A stretch of DNA of 64,000 nt, from positions 173,367 through 237,366 of the forward strand of contig NMRA01000595.1 in assembly GCA_002633005.1 (NCBI GenBank), given 5' to 3'. The translations under genes and the position numbers were made by a program. The notes under the pieces are model-generated. The model ran no database searches, was not told where the DNA came from, and worked only from the letters and a program-made list of their open reading frames with translations. Shown here piece after piece: positions 1 to 14,600 of the stretch (positions are counted from its first letter, which is position 1; each line of letters starts with the position of its first letter). The stretch comes from Phoronis australis. Lineage: Eukaryota; Phoronida; Phoronidae.

Positions 1-1092
1 TCTCCGTTTTAACGTTGATCATCGTCAATACACCTCCAAAAATTGCACATCGTCTTTGCGCAAACTACATTGAGATTTAAGTCTCCCGAAAAAAGTTGAC
101 GATCGGATAGTGTTTAAAAGTCTAATTCTAAATTACTCCAGTTAGTGCACAAATGAAGTAAAAGAAAGTAGTTCTGCTTGTCGCGTCAGCTGTTGGTATC
201 ATTATCTCGATTTATGACCCACAACGCGTGACTGGACAAAGCCTTTTCAAATTAGCCGGTGGAGCGTGAGACCCCTGAGGTCCCAATCGAGTCCTCACGA
301 CAACTTCGCGTTATGCACGTATTTTTAGGGTTTGTTCGTAAAGATTTTAATTTTCTGTTGATATCAAAGCATTTTCTTTTAGATTCAAATTTCAAAAAAT
401 AATCTGACAACTGCTCGCTACTCGTCGATTTTTCCACAAGGAAACGCACGTCTCCTTATTTGGAATGCCAAGATATAGACGTAGCACATTTCCCTTATAT
501 GGAAACTGTGACCTTTGACTTCAAGCAGCTGACTGAATGCATGCTCGAATTTGTCATAAGTTGGAGAGATATTAGAAACTCCGTGATAACCACTGAGTGT
601 TTCTTTCGTACATGTACGTATTCAATAAATATGAATTTTGTGATTTTTCTGGAAATGTTCTCACAGGAGGAAGATTGGATTACTATGTAATAGACGCTGC
701 GAGATGGTACTTTCGTCAGGAATTGTTTAAAAGACATTTTTGATGAGATTTTTTGTTCCACGCTTCTTCAAGGTGAATAAAGTGTATTAGGACTACTACA
801 ACTACTACGTGTACTACTAGATCCACAATTATCTTCTCAGCCAGGACTATGATAAGCCCCATGTTAACTGAAGGTGTGTTTACTTACACAGTTAAAATGG
901 GGCAGTTGCTCACTAAGGACAGGTTTCTCAAAGAAGTGGTCACGCAGACCTTGGATGACAAAGTCAGGCCTACGTATGTGAGTGGTGTCCATGATTTATT
1001 GTACAACCATCGGTAAAATTGTAAGCCACTATGTTGAAGATATTTGACAAGTTGCTCAAATCATCTACATGTTTAGGATAGTTGAGTTCGCA

Positions 1093-1248
1093 CAGTGCTG
1101 TAGAGGTAAAATTAGAGGTAAGTAGGCGCCCAAGGCCCACCGTATCGCCTTGAACACTGAACGTAACTTACGGTGCGTAGGCGCTACGTCCAACTGCCAA
1201 AAGGTGGTTGGCTGCGCGTACGTGCGCCTACGCCCCACTACAGCACTG
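1093..1248. mobile_element. hAT-type MITE with 8-base target duplication
   Basis: A perfect 8-base duplication AGTTCGCA (1085-1092 and 1249-1256) flanks a 156-base element. Its ends are CAGTGCTGTAGAGG and CCACTACAGCACTG, a 14-base inverted repeat with one mismatch. Size, CA..TG ends and the 8-base duplication fit a non-autonomous hAT element. Short open frames across it are chance. Confidence 0.82.
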
Positions 1249-1256
1249 AGTTCGCA

Positions 1257-4200
1257 GCTTTGTATTTCAGGCAACACGAGTCTTGAAGAGCAGTTGTACA
1301 GAAAAAATACTCTGCATTTATTATATTTATAGTTTTCACCCTTGTGTCTGAATAAGACTTGTTGAGTGCCATTAATCAATCATATTTTATTACAATAAGG
1401 ACAACTATCTTGAAGTAAGCTATGCCTCCTAATCTGTATGCCAGGCAAGAAACATGAAAGAATGAAATGATTGGTCGGTGAGGTAGGAGTGTTGAATTGT
1501 GGGATTAAAATCAGTATTTCGGGCTCTGAAATAAAGATTTTCATTGCGAGTGCAAACTATTGTCGTGTGGTCTACGGAACTCAACCCTATACTTCAGCAA
1601 TAAACAATGAAGTTCTTTTCAAAACTTTAAATCATTTCTATCTCGAGACAATAACAACATGCACGAGACCGACTTCATAATAACGATAGCCGAAACCAAA
1701 AGTTGTTTTTGACACAAGGCAATGGAAAACTCGACCCAGAGACGACATCTGCCACTTATTAGTACGAAAGTACTACAGTGCCACTTCAGTCATGGTCCCA
1801 ATAACAGCAAAAAATCATGGTCTAAAAACAAGCACACATCAACGGCACAAATTGAAGAAGTAAAATGCTGCAACACAGGGATAATGAGTTTGTTTTACGA
1901 AATTGTCAGTCTGCTTATTAGTCTCCTGCCTAAACTTGACACAAGTCTTTCGCTTGACAATCACACACTTCACACAAAAGCTGAGTGGACGGCGTTCAAC
2001 TCTTCATGTAGTATATTGTTAATTCCCATTAGTGCTGTCAACATCTTCACTCATCTCTGTGTTTTCTGTAAAAATAGAAAAGCAATCTTTTTGTTTAGTC
2101 TGAAATCTAAACAATACAGTTCGTCTAATATATTGAGGAGCGGCTATACTCAGAAGTTGTCATTAAAGACCCATATTTGAGTGTTAAAGAATATAAATTA
2201 AAAGCCAAGAGCACTAAAGAAACGGAAATGCCTGGATATGTTTTTGAAATGGGTTTGTAACTTTTCATACGGACAAAATGGTCAACATGTTTCACGTGTG
2301 GAAATATTATTTTTTACGAAACTTGAAGAAACAAAAAAGTACGTCCAAAATAAACTGCAATAACAAATATGCTGTAAGATATCTGAAATGTATAGGCACA
2401 GTTGTCCATCACTAATAAACTAACATCACAGACATCTCTAGCCCTGGAATGCCAATTCCCGCACATGACCAAGGTATTATATTACTAGAGCCGCTTGAGT
2501 ACATGTATGCCTGCTCGACTGAATTTTGATCGAGAGTTGTAGTTATCAGAACAATCCTAACTTTATTGTTTCATTTTAAAGTTTGTTATTTTGTTCATCA
2601 AGCGAGACAACCAGTGATTTCCTGGCAAAATTAGCAAACAAACCCGACGATTACATCGGTCATCCTTTATAAGCACCGATCTTAGGCGTGGGCTGGATGC
2701 TGACATCTTTTCAGCTACAGTCTCAAAACCACTTGTGATAACCTATCAAATCACATGTGTTTTTCAACGAGACATTCAAAGTATTTTTAAAAAATCGTAT
2801 TGCTTTATTTTACATAAGTGTCACTTGCTTTCCAAGTGTTTGCTCTGCAATTGTATATTAATGAAAACTTTAGGTCCTACTAACAGGTGTGTTCATTTTC
2901 GAAGAATACTGGTACTTATGTAGTAAAAAGTGTGACAGTGCGTTTGCGTGTGGGAGTGCGCATGTGTATAATAAATCTGTTTTCAATTGCTTCTATCATA
3001 ATTCATTTGTGCAATGTTTACAGGTTGCCAAGATACTTTTTGTTAATTTAATTTCTGAGCAGTGAATGCTATCTGTAGTATAACCTCTAACTATGAGATG
3101 AAATTTAAAAAATGAAAACATTGTTTTGTAAAAGAATGCAATCCAATACCGTGTGTTGTTAACAGAGTCTAATTGCTAATAGACCCGGCTCTTCGAGGAC
3201 TATCGCACTTTTTGATTTTTTACGCCAACCCTGACCGCCAGACCATCAAAATATCCCGCTTTCGACACCCGGCGAAAGTGACATATTATCATGTAGTATT
3301 GTAATTTACCTCGCGGTATAGCCGCATTTTCCCGTTCGACTAAAACGAAAAAGCAGCAAGTTTCATAGGTTTTTGAGGCACTCGCAATTTCCAATTCGAC
3401 TTAAAAAAACGAAGAAACGCCATGGGGCGCTTTTGAGTTGTACGTGTCCCGATCAAAGAAAAACTCTGCTTGGACGTTTGTTGTGTGTTGCGGCGATCAG
3501 TTCACCGTTATGTTTTGGATTATACCCAGATGTCTCGCTTTTTATCCTGAAGTCCCGCTTTCAATCCAGTTGTCCCGTTTTTTCATTACCGGACATTGGC
3601 AAAATACGCGTTAGGTGTTCAGATCCCATCTTCTTGGGAAACTTAACAACTGTAAAAACGTTTCCAGTGTGTTTTGTTTACCTTAACACACATTGCATGT
3701 GTCACAATCGCAAATTTTTATTTTCTGAAGAAATGAGTTTACTTATAAGCTACATGTACCATGGAAACAAATGCCACGCATGCGCGACCCAAAATCAACA
3801 GCCGCGAGATTCACGTGGACAATCCAAGGCTAGAATTCCATGCCAAAGCAAAAGACATTGGTATAACACGAAGCTGGTCGAAACAACATAAAACTCATTC
3901 CGTCAACGCAATAATGTCAGTTTGTGAGGCTCAACTAAGTTCTTTATGAAATCTTTGGGGAGAGAAATAAAACAGTAACTACATCTATCTCTGCATCGCA
4001 TCTTTGATGTTTTCCACAGAAGTTGGAACCCCTTTGTAAAACAGATATCCCAGAGTCGAAAATGGACTCAAGCGCCTTCAAAACAACTAACCATTACGAA
4101 AAACACCAACCCTGACCCTTAACAAAGGAATCCCGGGATCGCACAGGACACCAGGTGCACGAAACACCACTCTCAGTGCTTAAGTAACTTTAAAGTACAT

Positions 4201-5277
4201 TGTGTTCATAGGACATGTATCAATTTCACATTTTCATGAAAAAATAAATCTTCCTACATTAAATAGTTGTTGTGACATGTTGTTTTACTACATGTATACG
4301 GGAATTTTAGACAACTTATGAAAGATTTCGTTTTATCATTGTTCTGCTGTTAAAGTTGCGAAGGGATATTTTGCGTGGGCTTTCGGCGACATGAAATATT
4401 CCATCATCTACGGGTCTGTTTTTCATCCACGAGGTTGCGTAAATGTCACATCAAATTAACTGGTTTGATTTCGTTACAAGTTTTTGGTATTTAAATAACA
4501 GCAAACCGAATTTCAGAACAATTTTTGGAGCAGTGGTCCGCCAAAAAGAGTGTGAATTTTTAAGTTCAGAAATTCGGCTTCCAAATTCCGTTTTAATGAT
4601 CGGTGAGGAGCTGAAGGACATGTACACTTTTTGAGGGAAGAGGTGTGGAATTAATGACGGCTCAGGACTTTTGGATGAATAATTCCCTATTTCAAAGTCC
4701 GATAATTGATTGTGCCGGAAACTCGACAAGTAAACCTGCGAACCTTAAAATGCGGCCAGTTGTAAAAATATTTAAAGAATAATGGTAATCGAAAGTCGAA
4801 ATAATATTTCAAATTTGAAAACAGTTTTGGAGAAACCATTGAATAATCTGAAAGTATATTCACCAAGATAACGTGCTTAGCGCATACGTATGTTGCAGAC
4901 AAGCCGCACGAGTTTTACCGATAAAAATCACATTAAAAAGTCGATATAACATAAGTTACGTTTTATCATTGACAGTTTTCAGCAAACAAATGCAGAAAAG
5001 AACTGAAAGATGCTTTAACTCAAAATTTGAGGCTCCTGACGTCGTCTCAGAATATTTGAAAAAACGCCCGGGTTTCCTGTGCGATACCCTGAGTTCTTGT
5101 TTTAAAAGTCCGGGTTTTTGTTTTTCGGGTTGGTTAGCTGTTTTGAAGATGTGGGGTCTGTTTTCTACTCCGGTACATCTGCTTTGCACTGGGATTCAAA
5201 TTTGAAAGGAACTCACCGGCTGATATTATTTACATCGAGAAATGTTGTGCTTGCAAGTTTCTGTTCAACACACTGTA
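1257..5277. other. No recognised gene 3' of the protease gene
   Basis: Open frames of up to 172 codons (3373-3891 plus) and 152 codons (1722-2180 plus) have no family resemblance, no splice context and biased composition, and are treated as chance. An extra 3' exon of the protease gene may be hidden here. 1-1092 also holds nothing beyond a short CTA-rich patch near 791-820. Confidence 0.5.
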
Positions 5278-5667
5278 TCAACAGGAAAATTTGCTATCAA
5301 TGGGCGAACAAAGGTTCAGCAGCTTACCGTTGCGTGGTCGACCATCAGGGAATATTTCATCACAAAGTGAGCGATCCTTAGTGCTCAACCAGTCATATAA
5401 AACTTCAATTCGCAGACCCTGTCCCCAAGTGAGTTTTTCGACAGCTCCCGAAGAAGAGGGACCTACGTTTGCACAAGAATGTGATGTAGAGTTGATGCGC
5501 GGAAAATATGACGTGTGAATAGCGACAAGTGCTGCCTTGTGGTCTTGAGAGCAAACAAACACCGGACTCCCAGACGAACCGTGACCAAATTCGGTGTTGA
5601 TATTATACACAACACGGCGAGGATCGGTCATTTGCGTTTTGCCAGGATAAGTTTTGAGGCTGGATAA
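5278..5667 (-). CDS. Protease exon 3, catalytic serine, and C terminus
   Basis: The exon starts in phase 0 after acceptor CTATTTTCAG and runs 129 codons to a TGA. VVYNINTEFGHGSSGSPVF contains the catalytic Ser in G-S-S-G-S-P. The following AALVAIHTSYFP is the next beta strand (A..A.H) of trypsin-like proteases. A good donor (AACG then GTAAGC, at 5327/5328) lies about 50 bases before the stop. The last 16 residues may thus be intron read-through, and a further exon may exist downstream. I found no such exon in 1-5277. Confidence 0.75.
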   Translation of the reverse strand, partial: LSSLKTYPGKTQMTDPRRVVYNINTEFGHGSSGSPVFVCSQDHKAALVAIHTSYFPRINSTSHSCANVGPSSSGAVEKLTWGQGLRIEVLYDWLSTKDRSLCDEIFPDGRPRNGKLLNLCSPIDSKFSC

Positions 5668-8600
5668 CTGAAAATAGGAGAGCAACGTCAGTTTTGACTG
5701 CCTTTAACCAGCACATTAGCCCACATATGATGCAAACGATATACGTTTCACAAATTTTCATCGGAGCGTAGTAAATACCGTATTGATGCGCTATTAGGCT
5801 CGCGGGCCTTTATCCAAGACAATACCTTTTTCGCAGCCTGCTTTTTACCCGAGTGGTTCACGTTCTGGTGCATGTGCCTACGTTTCGCATATAAGAGCAG
5901 TTCCTCATAGGTGCCTATGGGCCTTTTGGCGCCACAATACGGTAATAACTTTGGTCATACACTGATAAGATTGTTATAAACTGATATGGTTATGACTGTT
6001 CTGCATACCAATGTCATTAGTATGCAACTGCGACGAAAATATTCTCTCGTCAACCAGAAACAGTGAATTATACCTCAGCACAATACCAATCACTGACTTC
6101 AGAGGCCGCCTTTTTACTAGGATGCACAAGTCCCGAGGATCCCAGCAAAACATTGGTCTTTCATTCGCATGATTTTACGTGGTGAGCTTACTTATCGGGC
6201 ATTAGTCAAACTTAACGCCGGCCCACATTTCCGCTCGCACCTCAATACATTCACAATGCATTACATTAAACACGTGCAGTTGTTAATTACCAATGCACGT
6301 GCCATTTATTCTGTTGATGTGGCTATAATGAGGGGATTCCCAGATATAATCGCACGTGCTTACCGTGGCTCGTACTTCCTTCTGAGACACCACTTTCCGC
6401 TTGATTTCAGCCACTTTAAACTCACCCCCGGGATGACCTACAAGATGCACTGTCGTTTGGATATCACCGAGGGCGCAAAACCGTGTGATCCCGTCAGGCA
6501 GCTTCTGTCTTTTGGACGCCTTCGCAATACTTGTTTCATCCAATTCCAGAAGTGCCACATCGAGGACTTCGTCAAATAAAAGTACTTTGCAGAAAAGCTG
6601 GATCTGGAGACACTTGGCATTTGGATGGTCAAAGTAAAACGTAGCATTCAATTTCAGTATTTGTCCGCCAGGTTTTTCCGCTGAAGATAAAAAGAAAGAA
6701 TGTTGACATTCACAAGATCTTTGCTGTGTGCAACGTCGATTAAGATAAACAATATACTACAAAAAAGGTTTTCGAAACAATTTGACGAAATGTGGAATGT
6801 CCGACCTTCGCAATAGTTCAAAAACATACTTGGATTATAACGTCATCATCCTCTGTTCTGTAACCCATATTAACAAAGTTGAATCAGTCATGTAAATAAA
6901 CACTGTGGATGGTTTTCATCCCCCGAGATTTCGTCATTGGCATTTTTCGCAGGGTGCTCAAGTTTTCCGAATGACTGCTATGTTTTTAGGGTAGAAATAT
7001 GTTGCTGAAGTTCCAAACCTGTGGCGTTATTTATATTGTACCTGAGCAAAACTGAAAAACTAGGCCCGCGTTTAAACCAGGACCCGCTTAGGATTAGTTT
7101 GTGCGGCAATTTCTCTGCGCTCCGCGTTTCTATAAAACTGGGTCTACCCGTAGTAAACTACGGTATTCATAAAATATCAGGTTCAGTAATGAGTTTTCGC
7201 AAGGTTGTCTTTACTGGCAGAACCAGTCCAATATTTCAGAAGGGCCAATTTTAGGAACCCTTTCGCAACATAAGTAGTAGGATTGGTACATTATTTAGAT
7301 GTGGCATAGGATTTCCTAAACTGGTTGAAGAATTTCATTTTGTTTTACAATTTTCATTTGAAAAGCATAGTTTTGGAAATATTAGGACTTAAGGGGAAAA
7401 TTCAAATATCATTTGCCCGGAATACAAAAAATTAAAATGGTCCAGAGATTTTCTGCGGCATGCAGTCGAACTTTAAGATGCTACGTCTCGTTAAGTTGTG
7501 AATATGCAAATGAAGTACTAGTTTACAAACAAACCGGAATCCTGCGGTGTGCAGAAAACCATCCAAGAACCAGTTACAATTACAATCTCGCGAAAGTGTC
7601 GTTTTGAGAGACTATTTTTATGTAAATGAGTGTGGTAATGTTTCATGGATACCCTATTGAAACAAGCCACAGTTTTTATTCGTTCATTTCACTACCAAAA
7701 ACGATTACGTAATATTTGGAATTACTTGGATTTTTATATGAATTTGTTCCCACTTGTTTTTTAAACAAGTGGGAACATGTGGTAGACTTTAAAAGTGTAT
7801 CACTTGTGTTTTTCTATAAAACCGCAATTCATTGACTAATTGTTTCTTTCTTCATTATACTTGAACACATAGTTCTACAGGAAGACACTAGGTGTCTCTT
7901 GCTACAAATTTAATTATTCACGGTTTTAATGAGACAAAGCACCCTAACTTACGTTAAAAATGAAAGGCTCCGTGGAGTATGTACAATTACTGTTGAAGTG
8001 CGATATAGATTTTGATTAGGCCTGATGTTTATTTCTGGAGTATTAATATGAGCCTTTAACTAAGAAGTTACTGTTATGAGCGTTTCAGCACAGAAGTGAG
8101 CTCGGCAAAATAGCGGATCCATGTACTTGCCGGATATAAAACTGGCTCTTTTTGTAGGTGTCGCTAGTGAATATGTTGACGTCACGGCTTATGCGTCCGT
8201 AACATCACAGATTACGTCCATTGATTACATGGAGTTGGCAGTGTTCAAGTGCATATTGGATTATGTGGAAGAGGTATCCGAAATTCAACCTCATTTTCAC
8301 TGTCGTTGGATGTGATAAAAACGGTAGTAAAGACTCAACAAAGATGCGAAAAACACAATATGGACATGTGTTCACTCAGGCACAAGATAGGAAAAAGCAG
8401 ACACTCTTTCTGGTACGCAGAATCGCGTCCACACTTCTCATTGGACGTTGCCTTCATATTTATATGGGAGATAACAATAAAGTTCATAATATCACAAGTG
8501 TTGAATGCTTAGCCATGCCTTCCAAGTGTCGACATCATCAGTGTGGGGGGTTACATGCTTTTGGATGGTCACGTAGTCTCCTAGCATGAAATTTTTCTGC

Positions 8601-11600
8601 CGTGAAATAGTCCTGAAACATTAATTTAATTTTGGTGACGTGAAAAATTTTGTTCCCGGGTTTTTTTTTGGTGTTTTTAATTCTTGAGTAAGTACAATTT
8701 CTGGATTTGAGTTCTTTTTTGCGGTTCCTGAGAAGTAAAAATAATGTTTTCGACTGTTTTTAATTCTTGTATAGAAAATCTATGTCTTGGAATTGTTCCA
8801 CTCTGGCTATCAGTATAAATGAATTTAAGACAGAGAGATCTCTTCTAGTATCAATGAAATCTCCTCATTCACAGTACACTGTTGTAAAATAAAGTTTCTG
8901 TAAAAAATGCAGCATACGTCAGTTGTTGTTAATTTGCTGTTTTCCTTTCATATACTTGTGGCCCTCAGATGGGGGATCAATACTTAGCTGATTTCCTGTC
9001 TTTAAAATAAAGATAAATTGATTCAAAAACAATAATTCAGGACTCCCTTAAAGGAGAATGCCACCCGATTTAATTAGTCTTTTTGCCGTCTTAATCGGTC
9101 TATATCCACATCGCCTCGCGTGCGGTCGACCTTACCTTGCCAATAGGTGTCGCGTTAACCTGTGAGGAAGGTGAAAAACGACGATAGCGACGTCAGTGGT
9201 TCATATGCAGAATAAATTCCGCTATGTTGCGGTGCATTGTTCCCGCTTGTCCGAGCTAAGCAGCTGCGAGGAAAGCGGGTATATCGTTTTTTTACTTTCT
9301 CGAGAGTCCGAAATGCTTAAGAAGTGGCTCATGGTAGTGAAAAATGTAATGTACGCTGTAAATAGCAAGTATGAGGCCGTGAAACATCTCCGTGTCTGTG
9401 GCCTGCAGACGTCGACAGTGCCTGACGAATGCCGGTTTACCAAATAACTCCATACTTTCCGTTGTCTGAGCTTGTTCACGGCGCCTCTCTAGTATTTCTT
9501 CATCACTGTATTCCTGTTCGAAGTGATAGCCTGTACAACTTTACGATCCTCCTGCGAAGTCGGGACTGATGAGCTCTAGCTCGTCCTAAGTCGGGATTGC
9601 GAGTTGCCATGTTGGCGTTTATTACTGAGCGTTCTGTTTCAAAATGAATTATTCTCACCCTAACCAATACTTATATAAAACTGAAATTAAGTCAGTCTCA
9701 TTAGATGCAATTTGTAATGCCTTTGGAGTGTCCGTGAGTGCAAATGATTTGAGAAGCCAGCAATGAATAAATCACTGCGTTACCGGCTTCGGGTGCAATA
9801 AAACTAATTGACGGGACACCTAGGCCGTGTGAGCTCATGCTAATTTAGTGTTTGCTGGCAGAAACTGTTGTGAAACAACTCGATTTCCATCCCACGGTGT
9901 TAGGGAAATGTTTATTTACATTTACATTACTCATGTAATTATTGCCAATGTACAACTTCTGGCCTGACGGCCGGGTGTGGCCCAAAGCGGAACCTGAATT
10001 CGCGGCCCCCGACTCGAGTAAGTAGATTTGCAGTTTCGTGGCTAATTCACCAACATAATCAGGTGCACTTTACTTTGGCTCACTAGTATAGTATTTTCTT
10101 GACTGGAAGTTTAGTTTCCACAGAACTTTGGCTGGTTTATGTTCGTGATGTCTGATCAGCCGGCCGCGACGAGCCTGATCGGGCTCCGAGCCACTGGCCA
10201 GGATAACAAGCGTTTTGTGTTTAGAACTCAAAAAATCACAAGTCTAAACAACACAGACCTAGGTTCTCCTGTCTGTATCTCATGGAAAATACTTCGAAAT
10301 TATCTCCGAACAGACCCCATGCCAAACTCCTGCTACGGACCTTATTGGTCTGCCGAACTTTGTAGGCTACGGTGTGTCCAAATACCACTAAATCCGTAAG
10401 AGCGAAATAAAACAACACGTTTTTATAAGAACTTGGTGTAGTTTTAAGGGTTTTACATCGAAGTTTGATGATTTATTGGTGTTAAACGATGACTTCAAGC
10501 GATAAGCTGACACCAGTAACCCGTGTTGTGAACTGCTGAACACACAGCGTGTGAAACCGATGAAGTCATTGGATAATTTCAACACCTCCGTCTGCCGTCA
10601 GGTGTCAGGTAACGAAACCTTACGTGTCGTTATGGAGTAGAGGTACTCGACCTAAATTGATACAAATTAGGTTGTTTTTTGGGTGGCATGCTCCTTTAAG
10701 CCAACTTAAGGTGTCCCTTGTTAAAATAACATTCTGACATTCGATGACATATTAAAGGACACCAATGAAATAAAAAGAAGCATAAACGGTTTATGTTTAC
10801 CAGCTACTTCTCCTTTAATGACGTGATAGTTGGTTAACAAATACTTGGGCTTTCCTTTTCCAACCAAGAAGCTAGACGCGGTCCAATTCCCGCACGAAAT
10901 GTTGACAACAGCCGCTGATGAATTGACCACTGATTCGTGAAACGCGATTGAAGTTTTTTTCTCATCAAGTTGTTGACCTTGACCTTGCAACAAAACGTGC
11001 ATAACTTGACATTTTGCATTGAAAACATCATATTTAAAAAAACATCATCAGCGGTAATAGCAAAACATCGATCGAATGAAAATCAAGAAAGTATCAGATT
11101 GAAACGAAGTAAAACACGTACAAGGGTGAAAGTTTGTCTGAGGCCAGAGTCGTTGTCTCATCGACCACTGAGAAGACCAATGGATCTTTGGATTCAAGAA
11201 TGAGTAGGAATTCTTTTGCTTATAACACATACCGTTCAGAAGCCATCCTCCTATCAGATCAGTGGACGTCGCATTAGCTAACTGAGAAAATTTTCACACT
11301 GTATGTTCGTTAGACTCCTGATCTACTTTAATACTTATCTCCCGCCCCCAATATCAGATACCAGGGCTTCATCCTTTCCATAAAATATTACATTCAATTG
11401 TAGTAATTTCTGTTCGCTCATGGTTATTGCACGTGATTGGGCAGAAATCCACCATATTGTGCATTATTATGCTGATTACTCATAACATGGCTGTAAATGG
11501 TTGTTCCGTCTCAAGTGAAATTTAAGTAGTCAAAATAGGTGAGAAATACAACATAACGTGACGACGTGAACGTGAAATGCAAGGCACCTACATTTCCGTG

Positions 11601-14600
11601 CCCGCGCTATTCCTTTTGTTACCATCATTTCGCTGTCCCGGACCATTTTTTTGCGTCTTGCAGACATATTTTCTGTGCTTGCAGACTAACCAACAATGTT
11701 CCCACACAATATTTCGTGCCCGAGAAAGGTGTTTTATGCCCTCTCTTGCCGTGTGATTCTCTCGGACCCCTTTGCATAATCGGACAAGACATGTCAACGC
11801 AAAAGTCAATCGTGAAAAGTCACGTAAGGACACTCGTCCAATTATCGACTATTCGTTTCAAACAGAATTACTTTTAACTACTGTCTTTAAGCTTTAAATG
11901 AAAAGAGAAAAACTGGTTCCCAGAAAAATTTAAATCAGCCATATAATACTTTGAACCAATGTCACAATTTTCCCACAGTAAGGTTAAAACTGATATTACC
12001 AACTGGTCTCATGTTCCATTCGAGAACAGGGTCCTCATTTCTTAGTTCTCGTGACAATGTAACAGAAACTTTCATCAAGTCAGATCCTGGTGAGTGTACG
12101 CGTGCCGCTTTGTCCAAGATAGAGGCTACCTCCGCATCTACCTCTCGCTTTTCTTCTTCCCATTTGTTCTGAATCGTTGTTAAATAAATAAATAAACAAT
12201 ATTACGCTGAACAGATAATAAAATGACATTGCTCTTTGCATTGGCACATTCGCATACCAGGTTGTGTAGAATATATTTAGTATAATCAATGCATCTGCAA
12301 TACAAACAATTCACTTTTTGGAAAAAACAGAAAACAACACAGTGAACCCACAATAAAATAAACACAAATCCCAATTTCATCGTACCTCAAGAACATTCTT
12401 AAGTTCTTTTTCACGAGCGTCATCCATGTTACACCCTTCCACAACAACGTCTATTGCTGTTCTGCCACGCTGTAAGAGAATGTTATATATAGTGTCCTTA
12501 ATTGCTATTGAGCAGTAAGTCTCGTTTGTATAAGAGCATGTCATTTCTACACGTAACCCTGAAATTCTCAAAATGAAGAATTATTAAAAGGACGGATTCT
12601 TTGAGTCATATACATATATATACGAATATTCCAACCAAACACTAAATAGTACAGAAATGAATAATCACTAATATTTGGAAAGCCCAAGTTAACGCTAAAC
12701 TGCAAAGTCTAGTTTCAATTAGAAGAAGTTTGACATGAAAATAATTTCAAACCCACTTGCTAACTCCAACTGCTATACACTATTTAAACAAATGTAGGTA
12801 TGATCAGAGCAATATCAAAATCTTAAACAACAGAAAACAATTATAACATTCACTGACCAGTACATGTACTTACATGTATATACACAATGCATAAACTGAT
12901 TTCTATTACCTTATCAATCGCTGACACCTGTGCTCCGTTGTTCAACAACAACTTCACCACATCGATGCGGCCATGCGCAGAGGCCACGTGCAGAGAGGTA
13001 GCGCCGCTTTTCTGTGAATTAATATGACGGTCATGGTGCTTAATAATGAGTATTTCCTTGTATCTTTGTGGATCAATTTTATACTTAGTAGACTCCTTCC
13101 CATTTGTCGTTAATTGTCCTGGACACAAGTTGCTTCCCGTATTTATTACTTTTAGCCACAGATGGCTTTCCTAACGGCCGATTTCTTTCGATTCTAATAT
13201 CCCTCAAACCCAATTACTCGCCATTACGCAGCGCCGCCTCCGTTCATGACCCTGGTTCCAAACAACCGCTACCCTGGGTATAAGTGGGATATCTTTCGGC
13301 AATCCCCGTCTGCTTTGGGGGGAGACCCCGCGGCGAGATACAACGGTTATCAATGGTATGGGTAGGACAGGGCCTGCTATGCGGCCCAGTTCCCATTCTT
13401 ATATGAGTTTGTCCCGCGTTACTGATATAGGTTTCTTGCTGTGGTGCGGTTTTTCGTGCCCGTGTATTGTAACCTAAAGCTATTTTAAGCCTTGAACATT
13501 GAGTCCAGCACAGTTGGGGTCTGGGTACTCATGTAGAATGCGTTTGAGTGCCAGCGGTTTGACATTCGTGTGACCTAGGGTCCAGACGTATTGATAATTT
13601 GGGTGTATGGTGGTTACTGAAATTACATAACACTAGACTACTAGGTACTATTCCAACAGGACAGTAGGTAATATTGATGTACACATATGGGATTTACAAT
13701 GGTTGAGACCAAGAAGGGAATCTATCCCACGTCGCGGCTGAGCCTGGAGTGGTAAAGCTCGAAAGCGCTGCGTCTCACACTGAAGTGTCCTGATATAGCG
13801 CACAAAAAAAATAAAAATAAAAAAAAATATAAAAAAAAAAAAAATAAAATAAAAATTAAAGATAAAAAACCCCTTCGGCTGCCACTTCTATATTTTATTC
13901 GACTTCGCGAAGAAAAGTGCAGAAATACCGTACCTTACACTTTGAATATCTTGTTAGTTGAGGCCTTTTCAAGTACTTCCCCTCTGGCCCTAGCGCGTTC
14001 GAATGTTTATCTTCGCTTTTGACACCATAGTCCCTTCAGTTCAAAAAGATTAAAAAAAAAAATACTTTGAATAAAAAATGAAAATAAAAATCAAAAACAT
14101 CACCAAAAATTACAAAATAAACATATAAAAGTAAGAAAAAATGAAACGTACACTGAAACATTGCTAAAACTGAATAAATAATCCTTGAAAAAAAAACAAT
14201 CCAAAAAATAATAATAACAATACCTAATAATAATAATTAAAAACTAATGATAGCAAAACATGTTTTAACATCTGAAAAGATTTGTGGCAATTGGTCTCAC
14301 ATAATGCTTCACATTTCGTTCTCTTGGCATAATTTTTAACCTATTCCAACCGCGGTAATGCGCCAACTTTGGTTTCGTTCCACTTCGTGGTCGGGCGTTT
14401 CCCATCATCACGCTTTTCGATTAGACGGCTACCGTAGCGGCAGATAGGCGGACGTAGAGATCGATGAGATCACGTCACACATGCTTGCTGATTTGTCTAC
14501 TTCTCAGGCGATCACAGCTTCGTCGTACGAAACTCAGATATATAAAATCGTTTAGTCTATCCGAGTACAAAATCCGCGGTCGAGTGCCTACACAGTGAGC

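Noticed and set aside
1722-2180. 152-codon open frame on plus
   Set aside because: Composition is mixed and unlike a domain; no partner exon or recognisable motif.
3373-3891. 172-codon open frame on plus
   Set aside because: No family resemblance, overlapping alternative frames, no splice or start context; length is within chance for this much DNA.
13725-13800. Possible tRNA-derived SINE before an A-rich tail
   Set aside because: The GAGTGGTAAAGC phrase is weak and no B box or flanking duplication was found.
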